Counted from the first letter of the stretch, positions 36,954 to 46,884 are shown. The stretch is DNA of 64,000 nucleotides from Bacteroidota bacterium (GCA_018267475.1 JAFDYI010000012.1:1-64000), one strand, 5' to 3'. The notes: a model not told the origin generated them from the sequence alone. A program made the numbers and translations.

Positions 36954-37847
36954 GTGAATTTAAAATCGTTGAACAAGCACCATTTGTTGCTTCATTTTAT
37001 TGTGTTTATTTGGGGTTGGAGCCCTATTTTAGGAAAACTCATATCGGTAGAGGCGTTTCGCTTGGTTTGGTTTCGTATTTTTTTTACCGTAATAGCGCTA
37101 AGCATTTATTTTTTTAGCACCCACGTATCCTTGCGTTTAGATAAAAAAACCCTGCTAAAATTGCTGGGCATAGGTGCCGTTATTGCTGTGCATTGGTGTT
37201 GCTTTTATAGCGCTATAAAAATATCCAACGTGTCGGTTACTTTAGTGGCTTTTTCTACGGCTTCTTTTTTTACGTCTATTGTAGAGCCTATTTTTTATAA
37301 AAGAAAAATAATTGTATATGAAGTTTTATTTGGCCTGCTTATTATCGGGGCTATTGCCCTTATTTTTTCTATTGAAGCGCATTATTGGTGGGGCTTTTTG
37401 TTAGGAGCCATAGCGGCGCTTACTTCCTCTTTATTTACGGTATGGAACGGGCTTTTAGTACGTCGTACGCCTTCTGAACTTATAACATTTTATGAGTTAA
37501 GCGGCGGGCTTTTTTTTCTTTCGTTATACTTATTAAGCACCGGCGCTTTTAGCGCTTCTTTTTTTATTATTTCTGCTTCCGATTTTTTTTATTTAGGCAT
37601 TTTATCTATTGTGGGTACTGCTTTTACTTTTATAGCCAGCACGCGCCTGCTTAAAAATTTAAGTCCGTTTACGATTACCCTTGCGGTAAATTTAGAAACC
37701 GTATATGGCATTATTTTCGCGTTTTGTATATGGCCCAACTCCGAAAAAATGACTTTTTCTTTTTATGTAGGTACCCTGCTTATTTTAGGAGTCATTATAT
37801 TAAACGCCGTAGTAAAAACAAGATTAAAGAAAGAAGAAGGTTTATAG
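36954..37847 (+). CDS. EamA/DMT family transporter
   Basis: The 297-residue integral membrane protein has about ten hydrophobic helices in two EamA repeats, with helix-end motifs such as IGAVIAVHWCCFYSAIKIS and IASTRLLKNLSPFTITLAVN. Drug/metabolite transporters of this family export amino acids or other small metabolites; the substrate is unknown. Translation starts at GTG (36954). A near-consensus -7 box TACTTTAG (36942-36949) ends only 4 bases before it, so the mRNA may be leaderless. A hairpin at 37867-37891 follows the gene. Confidence 0.88.
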   Translation: MNLKSLNKHHLLLHFIVFIWGWSPILGKLISVEAFRLVWFRIFFTVIALSIYFFSTHVSLRLDKKTLLKLLGIGAVIAVHWCCFYSAIKISNVSVTLVAFSTASFFTSIVEPIFYKRKIIVYEVLFGLLIIGAIALIFSIEAHYWWGFLLGAIAALTSSLFTVWNGLLVRRTPSELITFYELSGGLFFLSLYLLSTGAFSASFFIISASDFFYLGILSIVGTAFTFIASTRLLKNLSPFTITLAVNLETVYGIIFAFCIWPNSEKMTFSFYVGTLLILGVIILNAVVKTRLKKEEGL

Positions 37848-37866
37848 CTTGTTTTGATATAAAGCC

Positions 37867-37891
37867 CTTTTACTTTTATTTTTAGTAAAAG
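37867..37891. other. Hairpin after the EamA transporter gene
   Basis: CTTTTACT (37867-37874) and AGTAAAAG (37884-37891) form a perfect 8-bp stem with a 9-base loop, 19 bp after the stop codon. No T-run follows, so it may be an mRNA end-protecting hairpin or a weak terminator. Confidence 0.4.
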
Positions 37892-37971
37892 AAGCGTCGC
37901 CTTTATCCGTGCAAGATAAAATCATTTTGTGTCTGTATTTTTTCTTTCACATTTTAATGATACAAACCCCA

Positions 37972-37979
37972 TAATTTTG
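37972..37979 (+). promoter_or_regulatory. -7 promoter box of icmF
   Basis: TAATTTTG matches TAnnTTTG exactly, 34 bp before the icmF ATG. The overlapping TTGTACCTTAGC (37977-37988) is shared with the purE promoter. Confidence 0.5.
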
Positions 37980-38013
37980 TACCTTAGCGGCTTACTCTTT
38001 TTGATATAAAGTT

Positions 38014-41000
38014 ATGACAGAACAAGCCCCTTATCAATCAAAACATAAAATACGTATTGTTACTGCAGCCGCCCTTTTTGATGGGCACGATGCTGCCATT
38101 AACATTATGCGCCGCATTATGCAAAGCACCGGTGCCGAAGTAATACATCTTGGGCACGACCGCTCGGTACAAGATGTGGTAAATTGCGCCATACAAGAAG
38201 ACGCGAATGCCATAGCCATTACCAGCTATCAAGGAGGGCACGTAGAGTATTTTAAATACATGTACGATTTACTGAAAGAACGCGGCTGTGGACACATAAA
38301 AATTTTTGGCGGCGGCGGCGGCGTTATCCTTCCTGCCGAAATAGAATACTTGCACAAGCACGGTATCACCCGTATATACAGTCCTGATGATGGGCGTTCT
38401 TTAGGTTTGCAGGGCATGATAAACGATGTGTTAAAGCAATCGGATTACGACCCTTCGGTAAAACTAAATGGCGAGGTAGCCCATATCAAGCAAAAAGATT
38501 TTAAATCGATTGCCCGCCTTATTTCTGCTGCCGAAAATCATGGCGAAGAAAACGAAACCATGCTCAAAAAAATACGCGAGCAGGCCCAACAATCTAAAAC
38601 ACCGGTACTCGGTATTACCGGCACGGGCGGTGCCGGAAAATCAAGCTTAGTAGATGAACTGGTGCGCCGCTTTTTAATCGACTTTCCTGAAAAACAAATA
38701 GGCATCATATCGGTGGATCCCAGTAAACGAAAAACCGGAGGCGCCCTTTTAGGAGATAGAATACGCATGAATGCCATTCGTAATGAACGTGTGTTTATGC
38801 GCAGCATGGCCACACGGCAAAGCAACCTAGCCCTTTCTAAATACGTAAAAGACGCCGTAGATATTTTAAAAGCCTCTGATTTTGATTTAGTTGTTTTAGA
38901 AACCGCCGGTATTGGGCAAAGTGATACCGAAATTACCGAGCACAGTAACATGAGCCTGTATGTAATGACACCCGAATACGGCGCCGCTACCCAGCTCGAA
39001 AAAATTGATATGCTGGAGTTTGCCGATATTATTGCCCTTAATAAATTTGATAAACGAGGCGCCTTAGACGCTCTTCGTGATGTAAAAAAACAATACAAAC
39101 GCGCACACAACGCCTTTGATACCCCCGATGAAAAACTACCGGTATATGGCACCATAGCTTCGCAGTTTAACGACCCCGGCATGAACCGCTTATACAAAGC
39201 CGTAATGGATAAAGTAGCAGAAAAAACAGGAGCTAACCTAAAATCGGCCTTTACCATCACCAACGAAATGAGTGAAAAAATATACATCATTCCCCCCGCA
39301 CGCACACGATATCTAAGCGAAATATCAGAAAACAACAGAGGCTATGATAAAAAAGCACAACAACAAGCCGAGGTAGCTGAAAAATTATATGGAATACAAA
39401 AAACCATCAGCACTCTTAAACAAAGCAAAATAGCCGATAAAGACCGCCTGATAAAAACATTGGAAGAAGAATATCATACGGTATTACTTGACTTAGATCC
39501 GCACAATAAAAAGATTTTAGATACCTGGGAAGAACGAAAAAAACAATACACCAACGAGCACTTTATTTTTAAAGTACGCGATAAAGAATTAAAAATAAAA
39601 ACCCATTACGAAAGTTTATCGCATACACAAATACCCAAAATCGCGGTGCCTCGTTTCCGTTCTTGGGGCGATGTGCTGCAATGGAATTTAAGCGAAAATT
39701 TTCCGGGCGAGTTTCCTTACGCGGCCGGCATCTATCCGTTTAAACGCGAAGGCGAAGATCCCACCCGCATGTTTGCCGGCGAAGGCGGCCCCGAACGCAC
39801 CAATAAGCGCTTTCACTACGTAAGCAAAGGCCTGCCGGCCGCCCGACTCAGCACCGCTTTTGATAGCGTTACCCTATACGGGCAAGACCCCGACCACCGC
39901 CCCGATATATACGGAAAGGTAGGAAATAGCGGCGTAAGCGTATGCTGCTTAGACGATGCCAAAAAACTATACAGCGGCTTTAACTTAGCCGACCCTACAA
40001 CATCGGTATCTATGACTATTAACGGGCCGGCCGCTATCATTGCCGCTTTTTTTATGAATGCCGCCATAGACCAACAATGCGAACTATACATTAAACAACA
40101 CAAACTAGAGGCAGCAGTAGAAAAAAAGTTAAAAGAACAATACGACGATAAAAAATTATCACGTCCAAAATATAATGGCGATTTGCCCGAAGGCAACAAC
40201 GGTTTAGGGCTCTTGTTATTAGGGATTACCGGCGATCAAGTATTGCCTCAAGAAATATATCAAAAAATAAAAGCCGATACTTTGGCGCAGGTTCGTGGTA
40301 CGGTGCAGGCCGATATATTAAAAGAAGACCAGGCGCAAAATACCTGCATTTTCTCCACCGAATTTTCGTTACGCGTAATGGGCGATGTGCAGCAGTATTT
40401 TATTGACAACAAAGTGCGTAATTTCTATTCAGTATCCATCAGCGGCTACCACATTGCCGAAGCGGGAGCCAACCCTATATCGCAGCTTGCCTTTACCTTA
40501 GCAAACGGCTTTACTTTTGTAGAGTATTATTTAAGCAGGGGCATGCACATTGATGAGTTCGCCCCTAATTTGTCGTTTTTCTTTAGCAACGGCATCGATC
40601 CTGAATATAGTGTGATAGGACGTGTGGCACGCCGTATATGGGCCAAGGCCATGAAATTAAAATACCAAGGCAACGAACGCAGCCAAATGCTAAAATATCA
40701 CATACAAACATCAGGGCGCTCGCTGCATGCGCAAGAAATTGATTTTAATGATATTCGCACTACGTTACAAGCATTATACGCTATTTACGACAATTGCAAC
40801 TCGTTGCACACCAACGCCTATGACGAAGCTATTACCACCCCTACGGAAGAAAGTGTGCGCCGTGCTATGGCTATACAACTGATCATAAACCGCGAATTGG
40901 GATTGGCTAAAAACGAAAATCCCTTACAAGGCTCTTTTATTATAGAAGAACTAACCGATTTGGTGGAAGAGGCTGTGCTAAGCGAGTTTGACCGCATCAG

Positions 41001-41394
41001 CGAACGAGGTGGCGTATTAGGCGCTATGGAGACGATGTATCAACGTGGGAAAATACAAGAAGAAAGCCTGTACTATGAAACGCTAAAGCATACGGGCGCC
41101 TATCCTATTATAGGAGTAAATACGTTTTTATCCAGTAAAGGAAGCCCTACTATTATTCCGCAAGAAGTAATACGCAGCACCCAAGAAGAAAAAGAATTTC
41201 AAATAAATACGGTGCAAAACCTATGGAGGGCAGCCGGCGAAACAGGAAAGCAGCAAATAAAAGAGTTGCAACATAAGGCCGTACAAAACAAAAATTTGTT
41301 TCACTCGCTGATGGAAGTAGTAAAATACTGTTCGTTAGGGCAAATCACACAATCTTTGTTTGAAGTAGGCGGGCAATACAGAAGAAATATGTAA
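38014..41394 (+). CDS. icmF: Fused acyl-CoA mutase with G-protein chaperone (IcmF)
   Basis: The 1126-residue protein fuses three parts. An N-terminal B12-binding domain has [10 protein letters not shown] with His25 as lower axial ligand. A MeaB-like GTPase follows with Walker [10 protein letters not shown] near 203-213 and the NKFDKRG motif. The large mutase TIM barrel starts near 545, with [19 protein letters not shown]. This is IcmF, which isomerises isobutyryl-CoA and n-butyryl-CoA (or pivalyl/isovaleryl-CoA) using adenosylcobalamin. Phe587, in MFAGEGG, is Tyr in methylmalonyl-CoA mutase, which favours the IcmF substrates. No cobalamin riboswitch is visible upstream. Confidence 0.93.
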   Translation: MTEQAPYQSKHKIRIVTAAALFDGHDAAINIMRRIMQSTGAEVIHLGHDRSVQDVVNCAIQEDANAIAITSYQGGHVEYFKYMYDLLKERGCGHIKIFGGGGGVILPAEIEYLHKHGITRIYSPDDGRSLGLQGMINDVLKQSDYDPSVKLNGEVAHIKQKDFKSIARLISAAENHGEENETMLKKIREQAQQSKTPVLGITGTGGAGKSSLVDELVRRFLIDFPEKQIGIISVDPSKRKTGGALLGDRIRMNAIRNERVFMRSMATRQSNLALSKYVKDAVDILKASDFDLVVLETAGIGQSDTEITEHSNMSLYVMTPEYGAATQLEKIDMLEFADIIALNKFDKRGALDALRDVKKQYKRAHNAFDTPDEKLPVYGTIASQFNDPGMNRLYKAVMDKVAEKTGANLKSAFTITNEMSEKIYIIPPARTRYLSEISENNRGYDKKAQQQAEVAEKLYGIQKTISTLKQSKIADKDRLIKTLEEEYHTVLLDLDPHNKKILDTWEERKKQYTNEHFIFKVRDKELKIKTHYESLSHTQIPKIAVPRFRSWGDVLQWNLSENFPGEFPYAAGIYPFKREGEDPTRMFAGEGGPERTNKRFHYVSKGLPAARLSTAFDSVTLYGQDPDHRPDIYGKVGNSGVSVCCLDDAKKLYSGFNLADPTTSVSMTINGPAAIIAAFFMNAAIDQQCELYIKQHKLEAAVEKKLKEQYDDKKLSRPKYNGDLPEGNNGLGLLLLGITGDQVLPQEIYQKIKADTLAQVRGTVQADILKEDQAQNTCIFSTEFSLRVMGDVQQYFIDNKVRNFYSVSISGYHIAEAGANPISQLAFTLANGFTFVEYYLSRGMHIDEFAPNLSFFFSNGIDPEYSVIGRVARRIWAKAMKLKYQGNERSQMLKYHIQTSGRSLHAQEIDFNDIRTTLQALYAIYDNCNSLHTNAYDEAITTPTEESVRRAMAIQLIINRELGLAKNENPLQGSFIIEELTDLVEEAVLSEFDRISERGGVLGAMETMYQRGKIQEESLYYETLKHTGAYPIIGVNTFLSSKGSPTIIPQEVIRSTQEEKEFQINTVQNLWRAAGETGKQQIKELQHKAVQNKNLFHSLMEVVKYCSLGQITQSLFEVGGQYRRNM

Positions 41395-41404
41395 CGCATT
41401 TTTT

Positions 41405-41568
41405 TATTTTTGTACCGATTGTAAAAACAAAAAGGGTGTTAAAAAAGAGAAAGACAGTGTGAAAAAAGCCGCGGTTAAAGTCCTTTCGTCTTGTAAAAAT
41501 AGGTTTGGTCTAAAAAATTGTTTTGGTAATAAAAAAACAGCTACTTTAAGCCCTCTTTTAAAACACGA
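41405..41568 (+). other. Intergenic leader before the ABC permease
   Basis: This stretch holds TATTTTTG (41405-41412, an exact but AT-rich -7 match) and TACTTTAA (41541-41548) nearer the permease. A 38-codon frame from GTG at 41459 to 41575 overlaps the permease start (two Cys, several Lys) but resembles nothing known to me and is probably chance. Confidence 0.3.
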
Positions 41569-42648
41569 GTGCTAAAATTTATTATAAAAAAAATAGTGTA
41601 CGGCTTTGTAGTGCTGCTGGGTGTGGTTACGGCCGTGTTTTTTTTATTTAATGTATTACCCGGCGATCCGGCCGCTATCTTGCTGGGGCAACGCGCCAAT
41701 AAAGATGCTATTGAGGCCATCAACAAAGATTTGGGGCGTAACCGCCCTTTAACAGTACAGTATGTGATGTATCTTAATGATTTATCGTTTATTTCGTTTC
41801 ACAACAAAAACAACAAGCAGAGCGCTTTCTATTTAGATAAAGATAAGTACTCGTACAAATATGCGGTATCTCTTAGCGATAACGACTGTATGGTACTAAA
41901 AATGCCGTATTTCAGGCGCTCCTATATCAGTAAAAGAAAAGTATCCGAAATCATTTCAGATACCCTGCCCGAAACAGCCGTATTAGCCATTAGCTCTATT
42001 ATATTAGCCACTATTGTAGGTATTTTTTTAGGCATTATTGCTGCTATAAAAAAAGATACTTTTTTTGATCGATTTTCTTTAGTGCTTTCAGCGCTTGGTA
42101 TGTCGGCCCCTTCTTTTTTTGTGGGCGTTATTATTGCTTGGCTCTTTGGCTATGTGCTATCGGAATACACAGGCCTTCGTACTATCGGCAGTTTATATGA
42201 ATACGATGATTATACCGGGGAGAAATACTTGAGTTTAAAAAACCTTATTTTGCCTACCATTACACTAGGCATGCGTCCTTTGGCCATTGTGGTGCAGCTT
42301 ATGCGAAGCTCGTTGCTAGATGTCCTTTCGCAAGATTATATACGCACAGCCAAGGCCAAAGGACTTAGCTTTTACGCGGTTATTACCAAGCACGCATTAA
42401 AAAACGCATTAAATCCTGTAGTTACCGCTATATCGGGTTGGTTTGCGGGTTTAATGGCGGGGGCTGTTTTTGTAGAAATTATTTTTAGCTGGAAGGGTAT
42501 TGGCTACGAAGTATTTGATGCTCTTACTAAAAACGATTTGCCGGTAGTGATGGGTACCACCCTTGTGTTTGCTACTTTTTTTGTAGTAACTAATATCCTT
42601 GTAGATATTATATATGGAGTATTAGACCCCCGAATTAGAATAAAGTAA
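41569..42648 (+). CDS. ABC transporter permease, DppB/OppB type, unpaired
   Basis: The 359-residue protein is a peptide/nickel-type permease: an N-terminal helix followed by the GDPAAILLGQRA segment, an extracytoplasmic insert (about 55-130), and five C-terminal helices with the coupling loop DYIRTAKAKGLSFYAVITKHALKNAL. Such proteins work as heterodimers with DppC and need two ATPases and a binding protein. None of these genes is next to it in the window. The start is GTG (41569). It is followed by 325 bp without genes, so it may pair with subunits encoded elsewhere. Confidence 0.86.
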   Translation: MLKFIIKKIVYGFVVLLGVVTAVFFLFNVLPGDPAAILLGQRANKDAIEAINKDLGRNRPLTVQYVMYLNDLSFISFHNKNNKQSAFYLDKDKYSYKYAVSLSDNDCMVLKMPYFRRSYISKRKVSEIISDTLPETAVLAISSIILATIVGIFLGIIAAIKKDTFFDRFSLVLSALGMSAPSFFVGVIIAWLFGYVLSEYTGLRTIGSLYEYDDYTGEKYLSLKNLILPTITLGMRPLAIVVQLMRSSLLDVLSQDYIRTAKAKGLSFYAVITKHALKNALNPVVTAISGWFAGLMAGAVFVEIIFSWKGIGYEVFDALTKNDLPVVMGTTLVFATFFVVTNILVDIIYGVLDPRIRIK

Positions 42649-42973
42649 GGTAAATGAAGTAATTTTTATCAACCTTAATGATTCACTCTCAAAATGGGTA
42701 ATTAGAAAACGGCGGCACTAAAAGCACAAAATTTTGAACTTGAATTTTTTATCTCGCTATGAGAAAACACGGTTGAATTTGAAAAAACATAAAAAAGGCG
42801 TAAGATAATATGGTTAAACAAAATTAGACTTCTTTAACACATAGGGAGCTTCATTTCTGAATGATAACGCAATGCCATAAAATCAACCCTTGATAGCAAT
42901 TTAGCCTTTATTTTATAACTTTGCCAGACAACAAGGCTTAAAAATTTAAAATAAAACATGTACTTTTACCGTT
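42649..42973. other. Gene-free stretch before the ferredoxin
   Basis: I find no gene on either strand of this AT-rich 325-bp region, apart from the ferredoxin -7 box near its right end. There is no clear hairpin or repeat. Confidence 0.6.
42916..42923 (+). promoter_or_regulatory. -7 promoter box of the ferredoxin gene
   Basis: TAACTTTG matches TAnnTTTG exactly, 50 bp before the ATG. TTG at 42890-42892 could be a -33 element with a long 23-bp spacer. A near-match TACTTTTA lies at 42961-42968. Confidence 0.45.
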
Positions 42974-43303
42974 ATGCAAAATAATATTACTATTTTCGTA
43001 GAACAGGAAGATGGAAGCGTTACCCCATTAGAAGCCCCTACCGATATGGGTTTTAGTTTAATGGAGTTTTTGAAAGGGAGCGATTATGATATTTTAGCTA
43101 CCTGTGGTGGAATGGCTTTATGTGCTACCTGCCACGTATCTATCACTAAAGGTTTAGAAACCTTAGGTTCTATAAGCGATGATGAGTATGCTATGTTAGA
43201 CACCTTGCCTAACATTACAGAGGGCTCTCGTTTATCTTGCCAAATAAAATTAAAAAACGAACTAAACGGATTAACCTTAAAAATAATGGGAGATGGAAAT
43301 TAA
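42974..43303 (+). CDS. [2Fe-2S] ferredoxin, adrenodoxin type
   Basis: The 109-residue protein has the plant/vertebrate-type cluster spacing C-x5-C-x2-C-xn-C: Cys44, Cys50 and Cys53 in ATCGGMALCATCHVS, and Cys89 in RLSCQIKL. It is cytoplasmic and acidic and passes single electrons; the spacing (x5, x2) fits the adrenodoxin/Isc-ferredoxin group. No isc or P450 gene is nearby. Its 3' end overlaps the start of the next gene by 11 bp, so the two are co-translated. Confidence 0.92.
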   Translation: MQNNITIFVEQEDGSVTPLEAPTDMGFSLMEFLKGSDYDILATCGGMALCATCHVSITKGLETLGSISDDEYAMLDTLPNITEGSRLSCQIKLKNELNGLTLKIMGDGN

Positions 43304-44258
43304 CAAAATAAAAAAAATAATTTTTGTATGCTTAGCTCTTATGCTTTTAGCTTCTTGCGCCTATCAAAAAAGATTGTATAACAAAGGGTTTTATGTAAGC
43401 AAATCGCGCGGTATAGAAAACAAAAAAGGAAGTAACGACAGCTTGTTTTTAGTAAAAAAACCAATAGAAAAAACCATAACGGCTTCTTCTAAAAAAGGAG
43501 CGTACCCTTTTTTCAACCCGTATAAAAATTTGTTTAATGGGTGTGATACTATTTATTTAAGAAGCGGTGGGCGTGTGTATGCAAAAGTTACCGAAGTAAA
43601 CCTTTCTAAAATTCTTTTCAAAAAATGTGGAGAAGAAAACGAAGACAAGGTATTGTTTCTAAAGAAAGAAGAAATTTCCCAAATTGTATATGCCAACGGA
43701 ATGAAAGAAAGCTATACCGGAGCCACTAATAATACCGTCGATAAAAACCAACCACAAAACTTACCCGGCCAACCACCACAAAACTATTACAACAACGCAC
43801 CTGATTTTTATGGCAACCAACCCCCTAACCCCAATCAAAATCAATATCAACCCCCGCGCCCTAACCAAAATCCGTACTACAACCCATATCAAGACCCATA
43901 CTCGCATAAATATAACCAACCCTATGTGGTCAAAGAAAGAGCCAATCCCCTCGCTAAAACAGGGTTTATTCTTAGCAGTATTGCGATGCTTATTTTTTTA
44001 ATGATATTGTATATAATAGGGCTTGTATCTTTTTACAGCCATCAAAGTTTTATACAAGCACTTACCATTTCTTCCACGGCGCTGCCTCTTTTAATAATCC
44101 CCATTTCCTATGTTATAGCAGCTATGATATTATGTATAATAGCCATTGTGCAGTTAAATCGCAAGGAAGTAGGAAACCGTAGGGGAATAAAATTGGCGTA
44201 CATAGGTTTGGCTTTTTGCTTGGCTATACTGCTGGCCCTAATTCTTTTAATGTTTTAA
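43293..44258 (+). CDS. DUF4190-type lipoprotein with Pro/Asn/Gln-rich linker
   Basis: The 321-residue protein begins with a lipoprotein signal (LMLLASC, Cys22). Next come a 110-residue polar domain, a Pro-, Asn- and Gln-rich linker (about 150-208), and two or three hydrophobic helices (about 225-320) in the DUF4190 pattern (NPLAKTGFILSSIAMLIF and KLAYIGLAFCLAILLALILL). A lipid anchor plus membrane helices at the other end is unusual; the early Cys may instead be fortuitous. Function is unknown. It overlaps the ferredoxin gene by 11 bp and precedes mazG by 47 bp. Confidence 0.7.
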   Translation: MEINKIKKIIFVCLALMLLASCAYQKRLYNKGFYVSKSRGIENKKGSNDSLFLVKKPIEKTITASSKKGAYPFFNPYKNLFNGCDTIYLRSGGRVYAKVTEVNLSKILFKKCGEENEDKVLFLKKEEISQIVYANGMKESYTGATNNTVDKNQPQNLPGQPPQNYYNNAPDFYGNQPPNPNQNQYQPPRPNQNPYYNPYQDPYSHKYNQPYVVKERANPLAKTGFILSSIAMLIFLMILYIIGLVSFYSHQSFIQALTISSTALPLLIIPISYVIAAMILCIIAIVQLNRKEVGNRRGIKLAYIGLAFCLAILLALILLMF

Positions 44259-44305
44259 AAGCAGCTTTTTATCAGTCCGCTTTCTCTTAGCATACGATAT
44301 TAAAA

Positions 44306-45088
44306 ATGAAAACACCCGAAGAGATAGCCTTTTCAAGGCTTTTGAAGATAATGGACGAGCTGCGCGAGCAATGTCCCTGGGATAAAAAACAAACACTCGA
44401 AAGTTTGCGGCATCTTACCATAGAAGAAACCTATGAGCTGAGCGAAGCTATTATAGAAAATAATATGCTGGATTTAAAAAAAGAGTTGGGCGATATATTG
44501 TTGCACCTTGTTTTTTATGCCAAAATTGCGTCTGAAAAAAAAGAGTTTACCATTACCGATGTTATCCATACCTTATGCGATAAAATGATTACACGCCACC
44601 CTCATATATACGGCGATGTAAAAGTAAAAAACGAAGAGGAGGTAAAACAAAACTGGGAGAAAATAAAATTAAATAAAGAAGGGAATAAAACCGTATTAGG
44701 AGGCGTACCTAAAGGGCTTCCCGCCATGATAAAGGCACAACGCATACAAGAAAAAGCACGCGGTGTAGGTTTTGATTGGGAGCACGCTTCGCACGTGTGG
44801 CAAAAAGTACAAGAAGAGTTGCAAGAATTGGAAGTAGAGATAGCGTCAAAAAAATCAAAAGAAAAAATAGAAGAAGAATTTGGCGACGTGCTTTTTGCGC
44901 TCATTAATTATGCCCGCTTTATAGATATTAACCCCGAAACGGCTTTAGAGCGTACCAATAAAAAATTCATTACTCGTTTTGATTATATAGAGCAAAAGCT
45001 AAACGAACAAGGTAAGCGCATTACCGAAAGCACATTGCCTGAAATGGATATCCTTTGGAACGAAGCAAAAGAAAAAGGCATACAGTAA
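44306..45088 (+). CDS. mazG: Nucleoside triphosphate pyrophosphohydrolase
   Basis: The 260-residue product is a two-domain MazG. The first half has CPWDKKQTLESLRHLTIEE and the ExxE(x)nExxD metal site in ETYELSEAI / KKELGDILLHLVFYA; the second half has EEFGDVLFALINYARF. MazG hydrolyses (d)NTPs to monophosphates and pyrophosphate and lowers faulty nucleotides and (p)ppGpp under stress. It is probably transcribed with the ferredoxin and DUF4190 genes, and converges on the repeat-protein gene with an 11-bp gap. Confidence 0.93.
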   Translation: MKTPEEIAFSRLLKIMDELREQCPWDKKQTLESLRHLTIEETYELSEAIIENNMLDLKKELGDILLHLVFYAKIASEKKEFTITDVIHTLCDKMITRHPHIYGDVKVKNEEEVKQNWEKIKLNKEGNKTVLGGVPKGLPAMIKAQRIQEKARGVGFDWEHASHVWQKVQEELQELEVEIASKKSKEKIEEEFGDVLFALINYARFIDINPETALERTNKKFITRFDYIEQKLNEQGKRITESTLPEMDILWNEAKEKGIQ

Positions 45089-45099
45089 CCTTAAGAAAG

Positions 45100-46833
45100 T
45101 TAGTTTAAGCGCTTTCCATTTTTATACTGCATGCGGTTTATTTCCGAGCCGTTTTTATCATAAAAAATCCAAGTACCATTAGGCACACTTTGTTCGTGTC
45201 CTTTACGTTTGTCTTTTACAATTTTATAACTCATTTTGCTTTGTAATTTTTGATTGGGTTGAAAGCTCAAGCTGGTTCCGGATAATCGCCCATTTTTAAA
45301 ATGTTGTTCTCTTTGTAGCCCCCCTGTTTCGTAATAGTATTGCCAGGTGCCGGTTTGTTTGCCTTTTCGGTATTTTCCTTTGCTGTCTATAAAACCATTT
45401 TCAGTGTATTGTATAAATTTTCCGTGTTTAAAGCCTAATACATAGGTTGTGGTTTCTCTGGGTTTTCCGTTTTTTTCGAACCAATATTGCCACTCGCCAT
45501 TCTTTTTACCCTGCTTGTACGAGCCTAAGTAATTGGGTTTAGCACTCATAAAAAAGCCCTGCCAAAGCCCTGTTTGTTCTCCGTTAAAAAAAGAGCCCTT
45601 ATCTTTTAGTTGCCCGTTTTTCCACCACGCTTGCCATTCGCCCTCTTCTTTATCATTTGTGTAGCGCCCCTCTTGTAGTTTTTTTCCGTTTTCAAAATAA
45701 GTAGTCCATAAACCATCTTTTTTATTGCTGCTAAAACCGCCCCGTTTCCACAACTCTCCTGTTTTATACCAATAGTTCCATTCGCCATTTTGTTTGTCGC
45801 TTACAAAATCACCTTCGCTGTCTTTTTTTCCATTCTCAAAAAAATAAGTCCAATGTCCTTCGCGTATGTTATTTTTAAAAAAACCTTGCATCTCGGTTTC
45901 CCCATTGGCTCTAAAAAAACTCCACAAGCTGTCTTTTTTTCCTTCCCAATAAGTGCCGCTTGATTTCAGCGTTCCATCTTGAAAATAGGCTCTGTATGCG
46001 CCGTTTATTTTTCCTTTATCGTAAGTGGTGGTATATTCAAGCGCTCCGTTTTCGTAATAAAATTTCCACAAGCCGCTGCGTAAACCCTCTTTGTACATGC
46101 CTTGTCCCATTAAAATACCTTTGTTAGACAATAGTTGCAGGGTGCCGTTTCCGTTTGTAATTACTAAAGCGCCTTTTTCATTCCATAAATTAATGAGGTA
46201 TTCTACACTGTCTTTATATTCTTTTTCCGTTTTGGGTTTTCCGTTTTCGTAAAATTCTGCCCATTTACCACAAGGTATGTTGTTACAATAATTTTCTTGC
46301 GATTGTGTGTTGCCATTGGCATAGTAGTTAAGCAGTTGCCCGCTTTTTTTATCATTTTCAAAAAAACCATCGCTCTGCGGTTTTCCATTTTCATAAAAGT
46401 ACTTCCACACTCCTTGCCGTTTTGCATAATTAAAACTTTCTATACCTCGTATCGTTCCGTTTTCGTAGTAAGAAGTCCAAATGCTATCGGGGCGGTCGTT
46501 TTTAAAAACAGTTTCTTGTGCTAATTTTCCGTTATTGTAAAAATACACATTGTGTCCATTTTTCACGCCAAAGCGATAGTGCTCTATGGCTTTTATTTTT
46601 TTATCTTCATAGAAAAAAGTCCACACGCTATCTTGTTTTCCGTATTTATACCAGCCTAATTTGGCTATGGCACCATTTTGATAATAGCTAACGGTGCGGC
46701 CGTGCGCCATTCCTTTTTTATAATTATCTTCTGATTTTATTTGTTTTTTATCGGCATCCCAATATTCCGTGCGAGGCTGTGCTGATAGTGCTGTTTGCAA
46801 TAAGTAAAAAAGAATAAAAAGGCACTTTTTCAT
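45100..46833 (-). CDS. YwqK/MORN-like repeat protein, exported
   Basis: The 577-residue protein has a signal peptide (about 1-18) and then about twenty tandem units of some 23 residues with the core GxWxxYYENGxxxxxGxYxxGxKxG. This is the YwqK pattern related to MORN repeats, expected to form an elongated beta sheet at the cell surface or in the periplasm. Databases often call this family a toxin-antitoxin component, but nothing here supports that: it is exported and no toxin gene is adjacent. It has no visible type IX sorting tail, and I see no consensus promoter upstream. Confidence 0.8.
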   Translation of the reverse strand: MKKCLFILFYLLQTALSAQPRTEYWDADKKQIKSEDNYKKGMAHGRTVSYYQNGAIAKLGWYKYGKQDSVWTFFYEDKKIKAIEHYRFGVKNGHNVYFYNNGKLAQETVFKNDRPDSIWTSYYENGTIRGIESFNYAKRQGVWKYFYENGKPQSDGFFENDKKSGQLLNYYANGNTQSQENYCNNIPCGKWAEFYENGKPKTEKEYKDSVEYLINLWNEKGALVITNGNGTLQLLSNKGILMGQGMYKEGLRSGLWKFYYENGALEYTTTYDKGKINGAYRAYFQDGTLKSSGTYWEGKKDSLWSFFRANGETEMQGFFKNNIREGHWTYFFENGKKDSEGDFVSDKQNGEWNYWYKTGELWKRGGFSSNKKDGLWTTYFENGKKLQEGRYTNDKEEGEWQAWWKNGQLKDKGSFFNGEQTGLWQGFFMSAKPNYLGSYKQGKKNGEWQYWFEKNGKPRETTTYVLGFKHGKFIQYTENGFIDSKGKYRKGKQTGTWQYYYETGGLQREQHFKNGRLSGTSLSFQPNQKLQSKMSYKIVKDKRKGHEQSVPNGTWIFYDKNGSEINRMQYKNGKRLN

Positions 46834-46884
46834 ATAGTTTGGTTCTTGTTTTTATTTTTTTGACTGACATTTTATTTTTGCACC

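Larger units (their letters stand above)
37852..38011. repeat. 13-bp direct repeat flanking the icmF promoter
   Basis: TTTTGATATAAAG occurs at 37852-37864 and again at 37999-38011, the second copy ending 2 bases before the icmF ATG. The two copies enclose the -7 box at 37972-37979. Confidence 0.55.

Noticed and set aside
41459-41575. 38-codon frame overlapping the start of the ABC permease gene
   Set aside because: GTG start, AT-rich, no similarity I recognise and no clear promoter; chance is the simplest reading.
43810-44001. 63-codon frame inside the DUF4190 lipoprotein gene
   Set aside because: It is a shifted reading of the Pro/Asn/Gln-rich linker and has no independent support.
45100-46833. 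Regular DNA repeats suggesting a CRISPR array or tandem repeat locus
   Set aside because: The periodicity is in the protein (23 residues) and the DNA units are too divergent; there are no spacers and no cas genes.
45100-46833. Toxin-antitoxin system, from the usual family name of YwqK proteins
   Set aside because: The protein is exported, long, and has no toxin partner beside it.
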